Origin: Pyrinomonadaceae bacterium
GTDB taxonomy: Bacteria; Acidobacteriota; Blastocatellia; Pyrinomonadales; Pyrinomonadaceae
Reading direction: 5' to 3'
NCBI GenBank assembly: GCA_019186825.1
Contig: JABARP010000015.1
Span: forward strand, 36,743 to 100,742
DNA length: 64,000 nucleotides
The notes under the pieces are model-generated. The model was not told the origin of the DNA, searched no databases, and saw only the letters and a program-made list of their open reading frames with translations. A program made the position numbers and the translations under genes. Below, one piece after another: positions 17,710 to 25,986 of the stretch; the first letter of the stretch is position 1; the number at the start of each line of letters is the position of its first letter.

Positions 17710-18336
17710 ATGGAGTTACGGCCGGAGAAATTCAAGCTGATCGCCGGGGACTTGAGCCTTGACCTCGTGAACACTGCGTCGCAGTGGCAGCGGACGGATA
17801 AAGCGTACGCCCCTGCGGGCGAAAGCATCGGCGACATCGCCGATCTGATCTCATGGGCATTGAAGGCGAACGCTATCGATGAGAAGGCTGCGCGTGTGCT
17901 TGCTGCAAAGACGGCAAACGGCGGAACGCAGAGTTTGCGTCGGGCACGCAAGCTAAGGGCTGCGATCTACGGCCTTGCGGTTGCGGTGATCGACGGGAAA
18001 CATCCTGCGGCCGACGACCTTAGATATCTCGACAAAGAGCGCTTACGGGCACTTGAGCGTCAAGCTTTCGCATTCGCGGGCGGAAAGTTTGAGCTAAAAC
18101 GTCGTCCCGGCGCCGAACCTTTGGATGCGATCATCGATACGATCGCGCTTGCGGCGGTCGAACTTCTGACCTCGGATCGATCGAAACGAATTCGCAGGTG
18201 CGGCGGCGAATCGTGCGGGTGGCTTTTTGTGGATGATAGCCGCGGGCGCAATCGTCATTGGTGCGATATGCGGGATTGCGGAAACCTCGCAAAGGTGCGG
18301 CGATTTCGCAAAAAAGCGGCAAAAGTGGCGAGCTGA
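17710..18336 (+). CDS. CGNR zinc-finger (ABATE domain) transcriptional regulator
   Basis: 208 residues. The N-terminal ABATE domain starts with KLIAGDLSLDLVNT, characteristic of the family. The C-terminal CGNR zinc finger has CGGESCGWLFVDDSRGRNRHWCDMRDCGN with four cysteine ligands. The family contains putative stress-responsive DNA-binding regulators with a ligand domain. TATAAT ends seven bases before the ATG, so the message is probably leaderless. It is divergent from dinB and likely binds the GGTTACA palindromes between them; the binding is inferred. Confidence 0.82.
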   Translation: MELRPEKFKLIAGDLSLDLVNTASQWQRTDKAYAPAGESIGDIADLISWALKANAIDEKAARVLAAKTANGGTQSLRRARKLRAAIYGLAVAVIDGKHPAADDLRYLDKERLRALERQAFAFAGGKFELKRRPGAEPLDAIIDTIALAAVELLTSDRSKRIRRCGGESCGWLFVDDSRGRNRHWCDMRDCGNLAKVRRFRKKAAKVAS

Positions 18337-18496
18337 TTTCTCCGCTGTCAGCCGACCTTGCGTCCTGCGCCGCAAAATACCAGCAATTTTCTGCCTTGCG
18401 AGGCACTTTTCTTCTGGATTTCCGTGTGCTTTGAATCTATTTCTGTTGGGTAAGCTCGGATTTATTCGAAAATTTAATTACACGATCGAACTCCGC

Positions 18497-18523
18497 TTTC
18501 GATATAATCGCAGTACGTCGAAA
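18497..18523 (+). promoter_or_regulatory. Possible clpC promoter with flanking inverted repeat
   Basis: A consensus TATAAT lies at 18503-18508, 43 bases before the clpC ATG; no good -35 is found at 16-18 bases. TTTCGA (18497-18502) and TCGAAA (18518-18523) form a 6-bp inverted repeat around the -10/start region. A stress-type regulator site is possible but not demonstrated. The remainder of 18337-18551 shows nothing recognisable. Confidence 0.35.
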
Positions 18524-18551
18524 AGCGATAGTTAGCGTATTTTCCCTCTTT

Positions 18552-20942
18552 ATGTTCGAACGCTACACAGAAAGGTCACGCCGCGTTATTTTTTTCGCGC
18601 GTTACGAAGCCCTTCAATATGGCTCCCAATCGATCGCTCCCGAACACATTCTGCTTGGGCTATTGCGAGAAGATAAGACGCTCTCGGCGAAGTATTTCCC
18701 TTACAGACATTCATTGACGGTCGATTCGGTCCGCAAAGAGATCGAGGACCGGATAGTTGTCCGCGACCGCATACCGCAATCGAGCGAACTGCACCTTTCC
18801 GCCGTCACAAAACGCATACTCTTTTACGCAAATGAAGAGAGCCGTCAGCTCAAGAATCGGCACATCGGCCCGGAGCATATTCTGCTTGGGCTGATACGCG
18901 AAGAGCGTTCGGTTGCCGCCGAGATACTTTTCGGCTATGGCGTAAGGCTTGACGATATTCGCGAAAAGCTCGGCCAGCAGCAGCGTGCGATGCCGAACCT
19001 TTTTGCGCCTGCAAAAGAAGCGTCGAAGACACCGAGCCTTACAGAATTCACGCGCGATCTGACGAACGAAGCTGCCGAGGGACGTCTCGACCCGCTTATC
19101 GGCCGCCAGCAAGAGACCGAACGCCTGATCGAGCTTATCTGCAGACGGACGAAGAATAATCCTGTGTTGATCGGCGAGGCCGGCGTCGGGAAAACGGCGA
19201 TCGTCGAGGGGCTAGCACAGCGGATCGTCGATAAGAATGTTCCGTCATTCCTGGAGAACAAACGCATACTCGCGCTCGATCTGTCGCTCGTTGTCGCCGG
19301 GACGAAATATCGCGGACAGTTCGAAGAGCGCCTTAAGAAGATCATTGGCGAGCTGAAAGAGAATCGAGACAACATCGTTTTTATCGACGAGATACACACG
19401 CTTGTCGGCGCCGGTTCCGCAGAAGGCACGCTCGATGCCGCGAACATCCTAAAGCCCGCACTTTCACGCGGCGAGATACAATGTATCGGAGCGACAACGC
19501 CTTCGGAATATCGCAGGACGATCGAGAAGGACCGTGCGCTTGAGAGACGTTTTCAGGCCGTAAGGGTCGAGCCCGCGAACGAAGACGATGCCCTGCAGAT
19601 CGTAAAAGGCATCATCGAGCGATACGAAGCTTACCATCAGATCCGCTACACGCAAGATGCCCTCTCGGCGGCTGTCGAACAATCGAACCGCTACATTTCC
19701 GATCGATTTTTACCCGACAAGGCGATCGACGTCCTGGATGAGGCCGGTGCACGTGCAAAGCTGCGTTACAGGAATGAGAATCCGGGCGAACCTTCGTGGA
19801 AAGAGACCGTCGAGAATTGGAAACGTGCATCCGCGAACGAGGATCAGCTGATCTCTTTTGAACTACAGACGCTCGAGGATTCGTTCTTCGCGGTCGAGGT
19901 GACGAGGGACGATATCGACGACGTGATCGCACGGTGGACGGGCATTCCCGTTGCGTCGATCAAGGAAGAAGAAGCCCAAAAATTGCTCAAGATCGAGAAT
20001 GTCCTGGGCGAGCAGATCATATCTCAGCGTCCGGCACTCTCGGCACTTGCAAGAGCAATAAGACGTTCGCGTGCGGGCATCAAATCGCCAAAACGGCCGG
20101 TCGGTTCATTCCTTTTCCTCGGGCCGACGGGCGTCGGCAAAACAGAGGTTGCAAGGCGGCTCGCCGAATTCCTCTTCGGTTCTGAAAGATCGCTCATCCG
20201 TTTTGATATGAGCGAATTCATGGAGCGGCATTCCGTTTCGAAATTCATCGGATCGCCTCCGGGATACGTCGGCCACGAAGAAGGCGGACAGTTGACGGAA
20301 AGACTGCGTCGCTCGCCGTATTCGATCGTGCTTTTTGATGAGATCGAAAAGGCACATCCCGATACCTTCAACCTCTTGCTGCAAGTTTTTGAGGACGGCG
20401 TTTTGACGGACTCGACCGGCCAGACGATCGATTGCAAACATTCGATCTTCATAATGACGTCGAACATCGGCGCGCGAATGATCCAGAAGACCGCTTCGCT
20501 AGGTTTTCAGGCATCGGGCGATGCCACGCGTGCAAAACGCGAGGACGAAGTGATGACGGCCGTCCGCCAGACATTTGCTCCCGAGTTCATAAACCGTCTC
20601 GACGAGATCCTGATCTTTGACGAACTCTCGCTCGATGACCTGATGGCGATCGCCGACCTCCAGATCGCAAACCTTAATTCGATCCTTGCCGACCGCTGTT
20701 TGAAGGTTTCGCTCACGCTCGAAGCCAAGAAATGGCTTGTCGACAAGACGTGCAGCGACCGAAAATACGGAGCAAGGCCGCTGAAACGTGCGATCCAAAA
20801 GCACATCGAGGACGAGCTTTCCGAAGCATTGATCCAGGGAAGGATAACTGATGCGGCGGATATCACGATCACGGTCGAGGATGATTCGCTTCGAATTCAG
20901 CTGCCCGCAATGCGCGAACTTTCTGCAAAAGGCGTAGAATAG
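18552..20942 (+). CDS. clpC: ATP-dependent Clp protease ATP-binding subunit ClpC
   Basis: 796 residues. Two Clp N-terminal repeats (~1-75 and ~80-150, each with EHILLGL) precede two AAA+ modules: Walker A GEAGVGKTA with Walker B IVFIDEIHTL, then Walker A GPTGVGKTE with VLFDEIEKAHP. A short middle domain lies between. The N-terminal pair and the lengths identify ClpC rather than ClpB, which has a much longer middle domain. It unfolds substrates for ClpP. clpP and the mcsB-type adaptor genes are not adjacent. Confidence 0.9.
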   Translation: MFERYTERSRRVIFFARYEALQYGSQSIAPEHILLGLLREDKTLSAKYFPYRHSLTVDSVRKEIEDRIVVRDRIPQSSELHLSAVTKRILFYANEESRQLKNRHIGPEHILLGLIREERSVAAEILFGYGVRLDDIREKLGQQQRAMPNLFAPAKEASKTPSLTEFTRDLTNEAAEGRLDPLIGRQQETERLIELICRRTKNNPVLIGEAGVGKTAIVEGLAQRIVDKNVPSFLENKRILALDLSLVVAGTKYRGQFEERLKKIIGELKENRDNIVFIDEIHTLVGAGSAEGTLDAANILKPALSRGEIQCIGATTPSEYRRTIEKDRALERRFQAVRVEPANEDDALQIVKGIIERYEAYHQIRYTQDALSAAVEQSNRYISDRFLPDKAIDVLDEAGARAKLRYRNENPGEPSWKETVENWKRASANEDQLISFELQTLEDSFFAVEVTRDDIDDVIARWTGIPVASIKEEEAQKLLKIENVLGEQIISQRPALSALARAIRRSRAGIKSPKRPVGSFLFLGPTGVGKTEVARRLAEFLFGSERSLIRFDMSEFMERHSVSKFIGSPPGYVGHEEGGQLTERLRRSPYSIVLFDEIEKAHPDTFNLLLQVFEDGVLTDSTGQTIDCKHSIFIMTSNIGARMIQKTASLGFQASGDATRAKREDEVMTAVRQTFAPEFINRLDEILIFDELSLDDLMAIADLQIANLNSILADRCLKVSLTLEAKKWLVDKTCSDRKYGARPLKRAIQKHIEDELSEALIQGRITDAADITITVEDDSLRIQLPAMRELSAKGVE

Positions 20943-20950
20943 TCTGCAAG

Positions 20951-21148
20951 ATGTATCGACGCCCGAAATTTATCGAAGAACTGCACAGGATCCGTCAGGA
21001 GATGGCCGCAAATGCCGATCATGACGTGATCCTTTTTGCCGAAAAGGCACGCAGCGGTGAATTTACCGAAGCTCGGCGGCCCGCCGAGATCGACAAGGAA
21101 GACGCGGCATTCGAAAAAACGAATGATGCCGTGCTGCCGAAACGGTAG
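20951..21148 (+). CDS. Small hypothetical protein downstream of clpC
   Basis: 65 residues, charged, starting MYRRPKFIEELHRIRQEMA. It begins eight bases after the clpC stop and shows the same codon character as its neighbours, which favours a real gene over chance. It has no signal peptide or TM segment, and its predicted helical, acidic/basic character could suit a ClpC adaptor or a small regulator. I do not recognise the family. Confidence 0.5.
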   Translation: MYRRPKFIEELHRIRQEMAANADHDVILFAEKARSGEFTEARRPAEIDKEDAAFEKTNDAVLPKR

Positions 21149-21220
21149 CGGCCTTTCGCCAAAACGGGCTTTCATTCGCAACGACCTTCGGCGTAAAATC
21201 GAACCAAACATTTTGGAAGA

Positions 21221-21796
21221 ATGGTCAGATATTTAATATCGCTCGCTATTGTTCTGCTTACGATCCTGGGAGCGGCGGCCGTTTTCTTTCCGGATTACTG
21301 GATACATCGATACGATGATCTGATCGAACGGCAGGCGCGCATCTACCGCCTCGATGAAAAGCTCGTTTGGAGTTTGATCTACGAAGAGACGTACTTTCGA
21401 GCATGGAAACACGGTGCGGCGGATGAGGTCGGGTTGATGCAGGTGCGGCCCGCGATCGTTCGCGAATGGGCAAAGGCCACGGGGTTGAAGGAATACGAAA
21501 AAGCGGCGGAGAACCCTGAGCAGGTACTTCTTGACCCTGAGCAGAATATTCAGATCGGCTGCTGGTATCTTGAAAAACTACGCGAGATGTACCGCGGCGT
21601 TCCTGCCGAAACGGCATTGACGCTTGCCGCGTACAATGCGGGCCCAAGCCGCGTTGAAGGCTGGACCGCCGGCGCGAAAATATCGGACATCACCGAGGAT
21701 GAATTCATCTCTCGGATCACCATCCCGTCAACGAAAAGCTACGTGACAAAGATCCTCGAACGCTATCGAATGCAGACCTCCGAGGTCAGAAAATGA
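21221..21796 (+). CDS. Small membrane-anchored lytic transglycosylase (SLT domain)
   Basis: 191 residues. An N-terminal signal anchor (~4-22) is followed by a compact SLT domain: WSLIYEETYFRAWKHGAADEVGLMQVRP contains the catalytic Glu and the GLMQ motif, and LAAYNAGPSRVEGW is the second signature. It resembles the catalytic part of Slt70/MltE-type enzymes that cleave peptidoglycan glycan strands. GGAAGA just ahead of the ATG is a reasonable ribosome-binding site. It overlaps the next gene by four bases. Confidence 0.85.
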   Translation: MVRYLISLAIVLLTILGAAAVFFPDYWIHRYDDLIERQARIYRLDEKLVWSLIYEETYFRAWKHGAADEVGLMQVRPAIVREWAKATGLKEYEKAAENPEQVLLDPEQNIQIGCWYLEKLREMYRGVPAETALTLAAYNAGPSRVEGWTAGAKISDITEDEFISRITIPSTKSYVTKILERYRMQTSEVRK

Positions 21797-23070
21797 CGAC
21801 GCTCCATTTTGCAGACCATGTTGTTCCGGTTTCGCGTGAGCCATTCGAGGACGGCGGCGTTGCCGTCGATGGCACGAAGATCTTGCGGGTCGGGACGCGA
21901 AGTGAGCTTGCGGCGGAATTTCCCGATGCCGAAACCGTCGAACACGGGAAGGCAGCGATCACGCCGGGTTTCGTGAATGTGCACTCGCATCTCGAGGTTT
22001 CGGCAATGCGTGGAGCGCTCGATTCTGTCGAGGATAATTTTTCCGCGTGGCTTTTGAAATTGAACGCGATCCGCACGGAACTAGGGCACGACGGCGTCCT
22101 CAAAGGTGCGCTTGTCGGCGCACGCGAAGGTGCGGCGGCCGGCGTTACTTGCTTCGGTGACATCGGGCGAATGGGTAGCGTCGGGCTTGAGGCTCTGAAG
22201 ACGACAGGCCTCCGCGGGATAATTTTTCAGGAGACGGAATTTTCGCCCGATAACCGCACGGCAAAAGATGATTTTCTTGCGCTTGCGGAGAAATTCGAAG
22301 CGTTGAAGCAGGAGGAGACCGAGCTTGTCCGGGTCGCTCTCTCACCGCACTCGCCATATACGGTCGGCTCGGAACTATTCGAACTGCTTGCGCAATATTC
22401 GATCCTCAACCGTATACCGCTCTCGATACACGCTGCAGAATCTGCCGACGAGATCGAGCTGCTGCGGCAAGGAACGGGCCTTTTTTCGACGTTCTATGAG
22501 AAGTTTGACGTCGAATGGTCGAGCCCGTTCTCGACGCCGATCGAATACCTCGAACGGCTCGGTGTTCTTGCGACGCGGCCGCTGCTTGCGCACTGCGTAC
22601 GCGTTACGGATACCGACATCGAACGGATCGCGGCCAACGGTGCGACTATCGCTCATTGCCCGAAATCCAATGCGAAATTCGGCCATGGTGCTGCACCCTT
22701 CGAGAAGTTTTTGGAGAGCGGGATCGCGGTCGGCCTCGGCAGCGATTCGGTCGCGAGCAATAATGTTTGCGACCTTCTTGAGGAATCGCGTTTTGCGGCG
22801 CTTACTGCACGGAATCGACAGGATTCGACGCGGCTAATTACTGCAAAAGAGGCGTTCGAGTGCGCAACGCTCGGCGGTGCAAGGGCGTTGGGAATGGAAG
22901 ATTCTATCGGCTCGCTCGAAGCCGGAAAAGAGGCCGACCTCGCCGTTATCGACCTCACGCACGACGCGCAAGATCCCGTTTCGGATATCTATGCCGCGCT
23001 CGTATTCTCTTCGAACGCCCGCGACGTGAAATCAACGATCGTCGCGGGCCGCACTATTTATTCTCGATAA
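21793..23070 (+). CDS. Amidohydrolase, aminodeoxyfutalosine/adenosine-type deaminase family
   Basis: 425 residues. Metal-dependent amidohydrolase: HSHLEVSAMRG early (HxH ligands), HAAES with the third His, LLAHCVRVTD, HCPKSNAKFGHG and the late metal Asp in GLGSDSVASNN. The order matches the cytosine/S-adenosylhomocysteine/aminodeoxyfutalosine deaminase group. The short FSAWLLKLNAIR insertion after HxH resembles aminodeoxyfutalosine deaminases of the alternative menaquinone pathway, but no mqn genes are adjacent and specificity is uncertain. It overlaps the transglycosylase gene by four bases. Confidence 0.7.
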   Translation: MTTLHFADHVVPVSREPFEDGGVAVDGTKILRVGTRSELAAEFPDAETVEHGKAAITPGFVNVHSHLEVSAMRGALDSVEDNFSAWLLKLNAIRTELGHDGVLKGALVGAREGAAAGVTCFGDIGRMGSVGLEALKTTGLRGIIFQETEFSPDNRTAKDDFLALAEKFEALKQEETELVRVALSPHSPYTVGSELFELLAQYSILNRIPLSIHAAESADEIELLRQGTGLFSTFYEKFDVEWSSPFSTPIEYLERLGVLATRPLLAHCVRVTDTDIERIAANGATIAHCPKSNAKFGHGAAPFEKFLESGIAVGLGSDSVASNNVCDLLEESRFAALTARNRQDSTRLITAKEAFECATLGGARALGMEDSIGSLEAGKEADLAVIDLTHDAQDPVSDIYAALVFSSNARDVKSTIVAGRTIYSR

Positions 23071-23089
23071 GCGATCTTGCGTAGAGAGC

Positions 23090-23986
23090 CTACTTCTCGG
23101 CCGCCTTTAGAGCATCGACGAGTTGGGTCGGGGTCCAGTCGTTGCCTGCGAAGATCTTCGTAACTTTGCCGTCGGGCGAGATCACGGCCGTGCGCAGGCT
23201 GTGGTCGATGATCGCCTTGTTTTCGGGATTTACCTCGTAGCGAAGGCCGAAGAAATCGGCGATCTTACGCACTTCCGCATCCGAGCCGACAGCGAGCTGC
23301 CAGATGTCGAATTTCGCGTTCGGATCGTTGCCCATATACGTAATTCCGTACGCACGTAGCTTTTCGGGCGTGTCGTTCTCTGGGTCGAACGAGATCGAGA
23401 GCAGTCGGAGTTTTTCGCTGAGTTGCGGGTCCGTTTTTATGAGACGGGCAGCGTCGCGAAAGTTCGATGACATCTTGATGCAAAATTCCGGCAGCGGGCA
23501 TTTTGCGTAAATGAAGGTGATCGCGAATGCCTTGCCCTGGAACGTCTTGAGCGAGATCTTCTGGCCGTCCTGATTCGTTAGCGAAAAATCAGGTGCGGGC
23601 TGGCCGATCTGTGCAAATTTCGTGTCCGGTGCCGGAGCGTTCGGGTCCGGCGGCGAGACGACGACAATGTTCTCGAGGAAGTACGGATCCTTCGCGGTGT
23701 TATCAACGACGAGTTCGCCGCTGATCTCCGAACCGGGTTTCAGGCTGTCCCACGCCCAATCTGCATGGATCGGAAAGTCCATCGTCATTGCCTCCATATA
23801 GCCTTCGATCGCTTCGTGATCGATCGACGCGGTCTTTTTCGCCCGATCGACCGAAACGACCTTGCCTTTGAACGGATAGCGTTTTGCGTTCGGAGAGACG
23901 GCATTCGACGAGTTTGTTGAGGCACCGCCGCAGCCGATGAGGCCGAGAAGCGATGCGAGTACAAGCAAAATAAGAGCTTTTCGCAT
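23090..23986 (-). CDS. Sco1/SenC-family copper protein with N-terminal CusF-like domain (lipoprotein)
   Basis: I start at the ATG at 23986, which gives a lipoprotein signal (MRKALILLVLASLLGLIGC); an upstream in-frame start at 24103 would bury it. After a short linker, residues ~35-100 form a CusF-like copper-binding domain (EAMTMDFPI), then a thioredoxin-fold Sco domain (~125-298). The metal-binding cysteines are CPLPEFC, spaced C-x5-C instead of the classical C-x3-C, and the partner His is in DHSLRTAV. It likely delivers copper to cytochrome oxidase or handles redox stress in the periplasm. It is convergent with the amidohydrolase gene. Confidence 0.82.
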   Translation of the reverse strand: MRKALILLVLASLLGLIGCGGASTNSSNAVSPNAKRYPFKGKVVSVDRAKKTASIDHEAIEGYMEAMTMDFPIHADWAWDSLKPGSEISGELVVDNTAKDPYFLENIVVVSPPDPNAPAPDTKFAQIGQPAPDFSLTNQDGQKISLKTFQGKAFAITFIYAKCPLPEFCIKMSSNFRDAARLIKTDPQLSEKLRLLSISFDPENDTPEKLRAYGITYMGNDPNAKFDIWQLAVGSDAEVRKIADFFGLRYEVNPENKAIIDHSLRTAVISPDGKVTKIFAGNDWTPTQLVDALKAAEK

Positions 23987-24111
23987 AAAAGTATTCAAAA
24001 GAATATTGTCCCCCAAATCTCGATGCGTGTCCAAATCGGGGCCGAGAACCCTCGCCTTTGGAAACCGTCGGCCAAATTGCGGTAAACTCTTCCTTTCGAG
24101 CAATTTACTTT

Positions 24112-25050
24112 ATGACCGCAAAAATTCTCAGCGGAAAGCCGATCGCCGATGCGATAAAGAAAGAGGTCTCTGCCGAGGTCGCAGAGCTTTTCGAAGTACA
24201 TTCGGTAAGGCCGACGCTCGTCGTTGTGCGTGTCGGCGAAGACCCGGCGTCGGCGGTCTATGTCGGCAACAAGGTCCGCACGGCCGAAGAGATCGGCATC
24301 CGAAGCGAGCACATACATTTTGACGCAAACGTCACGCAGGCCGAGCTCGTTAACACGATCCGCGATCTCAATACGCGGGACGACGTTGATGGCATTCTCG
24401 TGCAGCTCCCTTTGCCGAAGCATATCGAGGAACGCGAGGTGATCGAGCTGATCGACCCGAAAAAGGACGTCGATGGATTCCATCCGGTGAACATCGGACG
24501 GCTTTTGCAAGGTTTTGAGGCACTGACGCCGTGTACGCCTGCGGGCGTGATCGAGGTATTGAAACGCTCGAATATCGAGATCGCAGGACAGCGTGCGGTT
24601 GTCGTCGGACGCAGCAATATAGTCGGAAAGCCGCTTGCCGCAATGCTTTTGCGTGAGAATGCCACGGTAACGATCTGCCATTCGCGGACGCGGAACCTGG
24701 CGAGCGTTACGCAGGAAGCCGACATTCTGATCGCCGCGATCGGCCGGGCCGGATTCATCTGCCGCGAACATATTCGCGAGGGAGCGGTCGTCATCGATGT
24801 CGGGATCAATTCGGTCGAGAGTGCAGACGAGGTACGCGAGCTTTTTGCGGGCGAGGAACTAGATAAGAGGCTCGATACGCTCGATAATCGCGGAGCGACG
24901 CTCGTCGGCGATGTTTGCCCGCGTGATGCCGCAAAGGCCGCAGGTGCGATCACGCCGGTTCCGGGCGGCATCGGCCTGCTGACGGTCGCGATGTTGATGA
25001 AGAACACGGTCATAGCCGCAAAAATGCGTCGCGGGATCGCGGAAAATTAA
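24112..25050 (+). CDS. folD: Bifunctional methylenetetrahydrofolate dehydrogenase/cyclohydrolase
   Basis: 312 residues from the ATG at 24112 (an upstream TTG at 24058 would add 18 atypical residues). FolD signatures are complete: VGEDPASAVYVGNK with the catalytic Lys-Tyr region, DGILVQLPLPKHI, PCTPAGVIEVL, VVGRSNIVGKPLA of the NADP site, and VTPVPGGIG-like ITPVPGGIGLLT. It interconverts 5,10-methylene- and 10-formyl-tetrahydrofolate. It is divergent from the Sco-type gene and heads a short run with mazG and coaE. Confidence 0.93.
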   Translation: MTAKILSGKPIADAIKKEVSAEVAELFEVHSVRPTLVVVRVGEDPASAVYVGNKVRTAEEIGIRSEHIHFDANVTQAELVNTIRDLNTRDDVDGILVQLPLPKHIEEREVIELIDPKKDVDGFHPVNIGRLLQGFEALTPCTPAGVIEVLKRSNIEIAGQRAVVVGRSNIVGKPLAAMLLRENATVTICHSRTRNLASVTQEADILIAAIGRAGFICREHIREGAVVIDVGINSVESADEVRELFAGEELDKRLDTLDNRGATLVGDVCPRDAAKAAGAITPVPGGIGLLTVAMLMKNTVIAAKMRRGIAEN

Positions 25051-25054
25051 CCTT

Positions 25055-25360
25055 ATGAATTTCGAAGACTATCAAACGGCGGCAAGCAAGACCGCACTTT
25101 ATCCGCGGCGTATGTCGAACGTCGAATACCCGACGCTCGGGCTTGCGGGCGAGGCCGGCGAGGTCGCAAATATCGTCAAAAAGATCCAGCGCGACCACAA
25201 CGGCGTTCTGACGGACGAGACGCGTGCGAAGCTGAAGGACGAGCTTGGCGATGTCCTCTGGTACATCTCTGCGTGCGCGGACGAACTCGGGCTTACGCTC
25301 GCGGAGATCGCGGATTTTAACATCCAAAAGCTCGCAAAACGCCATTCGGCAAAAGGATAA
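25055..25360 (+). CDS. MazG-type nucleotide pyrophosphohydrolase
   Basis: 101 residues, a single all-alpha NTP-PPase domain. LGLAGEAGEVANIVKK and KDELGDVLWYISACADEL give the EExxE...ExxD-like metal site of MazG-like enzymes. Short single-domain members hydrolyse NTP or dNTP to NMP and pyrophosphate as house-cleaning enzymes. It starts four bases after folD and ends five bases before coaE, forming an operon. Confidence 0.8.
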   Translation: MNFEDYQTAASKTALYPRRMSNVEYPTLGLAGEAGEVANIVKKIQRDHNGVLTDETRAKLKDELGDVLWYISACADELGLTLAEIADFNIQKLAKRHSAKG

Positions 25361-25365
25361 TTCGC

Positions 25366-25986
25366 GTGCTGGCAGTCGGCTTGACAGGTTCTATCGCAAC
25401 GGGTAAATCCTTTGTTACCAGATATTTACGCGAGCTCGGGGCCGAGGTGATCGATGCTGACCAGGCAGCGCGTATGGTTGTCGAGAAGGGCACGCCGGGG
25501 CTTGAGGCCGTCGTGCGGGAGTTCGGTACGGAGGTTCTCGCACCTGACGGGACGCTCGATAGGAAGAAGCTCGGTTCGATCGTTTTCGCCGACGAAGCGA
25601 AACGTTTGAAGCTAAATTCTATAATTCACCCGCTCGTGATCGAGATGCAGGATGAGTGGCTCGCCTCGGTCGAGGAGCGAAACAGGGACGCCATTGCGGT
25701 CGTTGATGCCGCCCTTATGATCGAATCAGGCGGGTACAAACGGTTCGATAAGCTAATTGTTGTCGTTGCCGAACCTGCGGTACAATTGGCGCGCCTTATG
25801 GCACGCGACAATTTGAGCGAAAATGAGGCCAGACGCCGCATTGACGCCCAAATGCCGCAAGACGAAAAAAGAAAGTTTGCCGATCACGTTATTGATACAT
25901 CTAATGGATATGAGGACACGAAGCGGCAGACACGAGAGGTCTTCGCGTCCCTGACGGAACTCTTAAGGCATGGCAAGGCGGGATAA
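25366..25986 (+). CDS. coaE: Dephospho-CoA kinase
   Basis: 206 residues from a GTG start. The P-loop is GLTGSIATGKS, then VIDADQAAR, and the DNLSENEARRRIDAQMP segment is typical of CoaE. It catalyses the last step of coenzyme A synthesis. It follows mazG by five bases and overlaps the downstream substrate-binding protein gene by 17 bases in another frame, suggesting coupled translation. Confidence 0.92.
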   Translation: MLAVGLTGSIATGKSFVTRYLRELGAEVIDADQAARMVVEKGTPGLEAVVREFGTEVLAPDGTLDRKKLGSIVFADEAKRLKLNSIIHPLVIEMQDEWLASVEERNRDAIAVVDAALMIESGGYKRFDKLIVVVAEPAVQLARLMARDNLSENEARRRIDAQMPQDEKRKFADHVIDTSNGYEDTKRQTREVFASLTELLRHGKAG

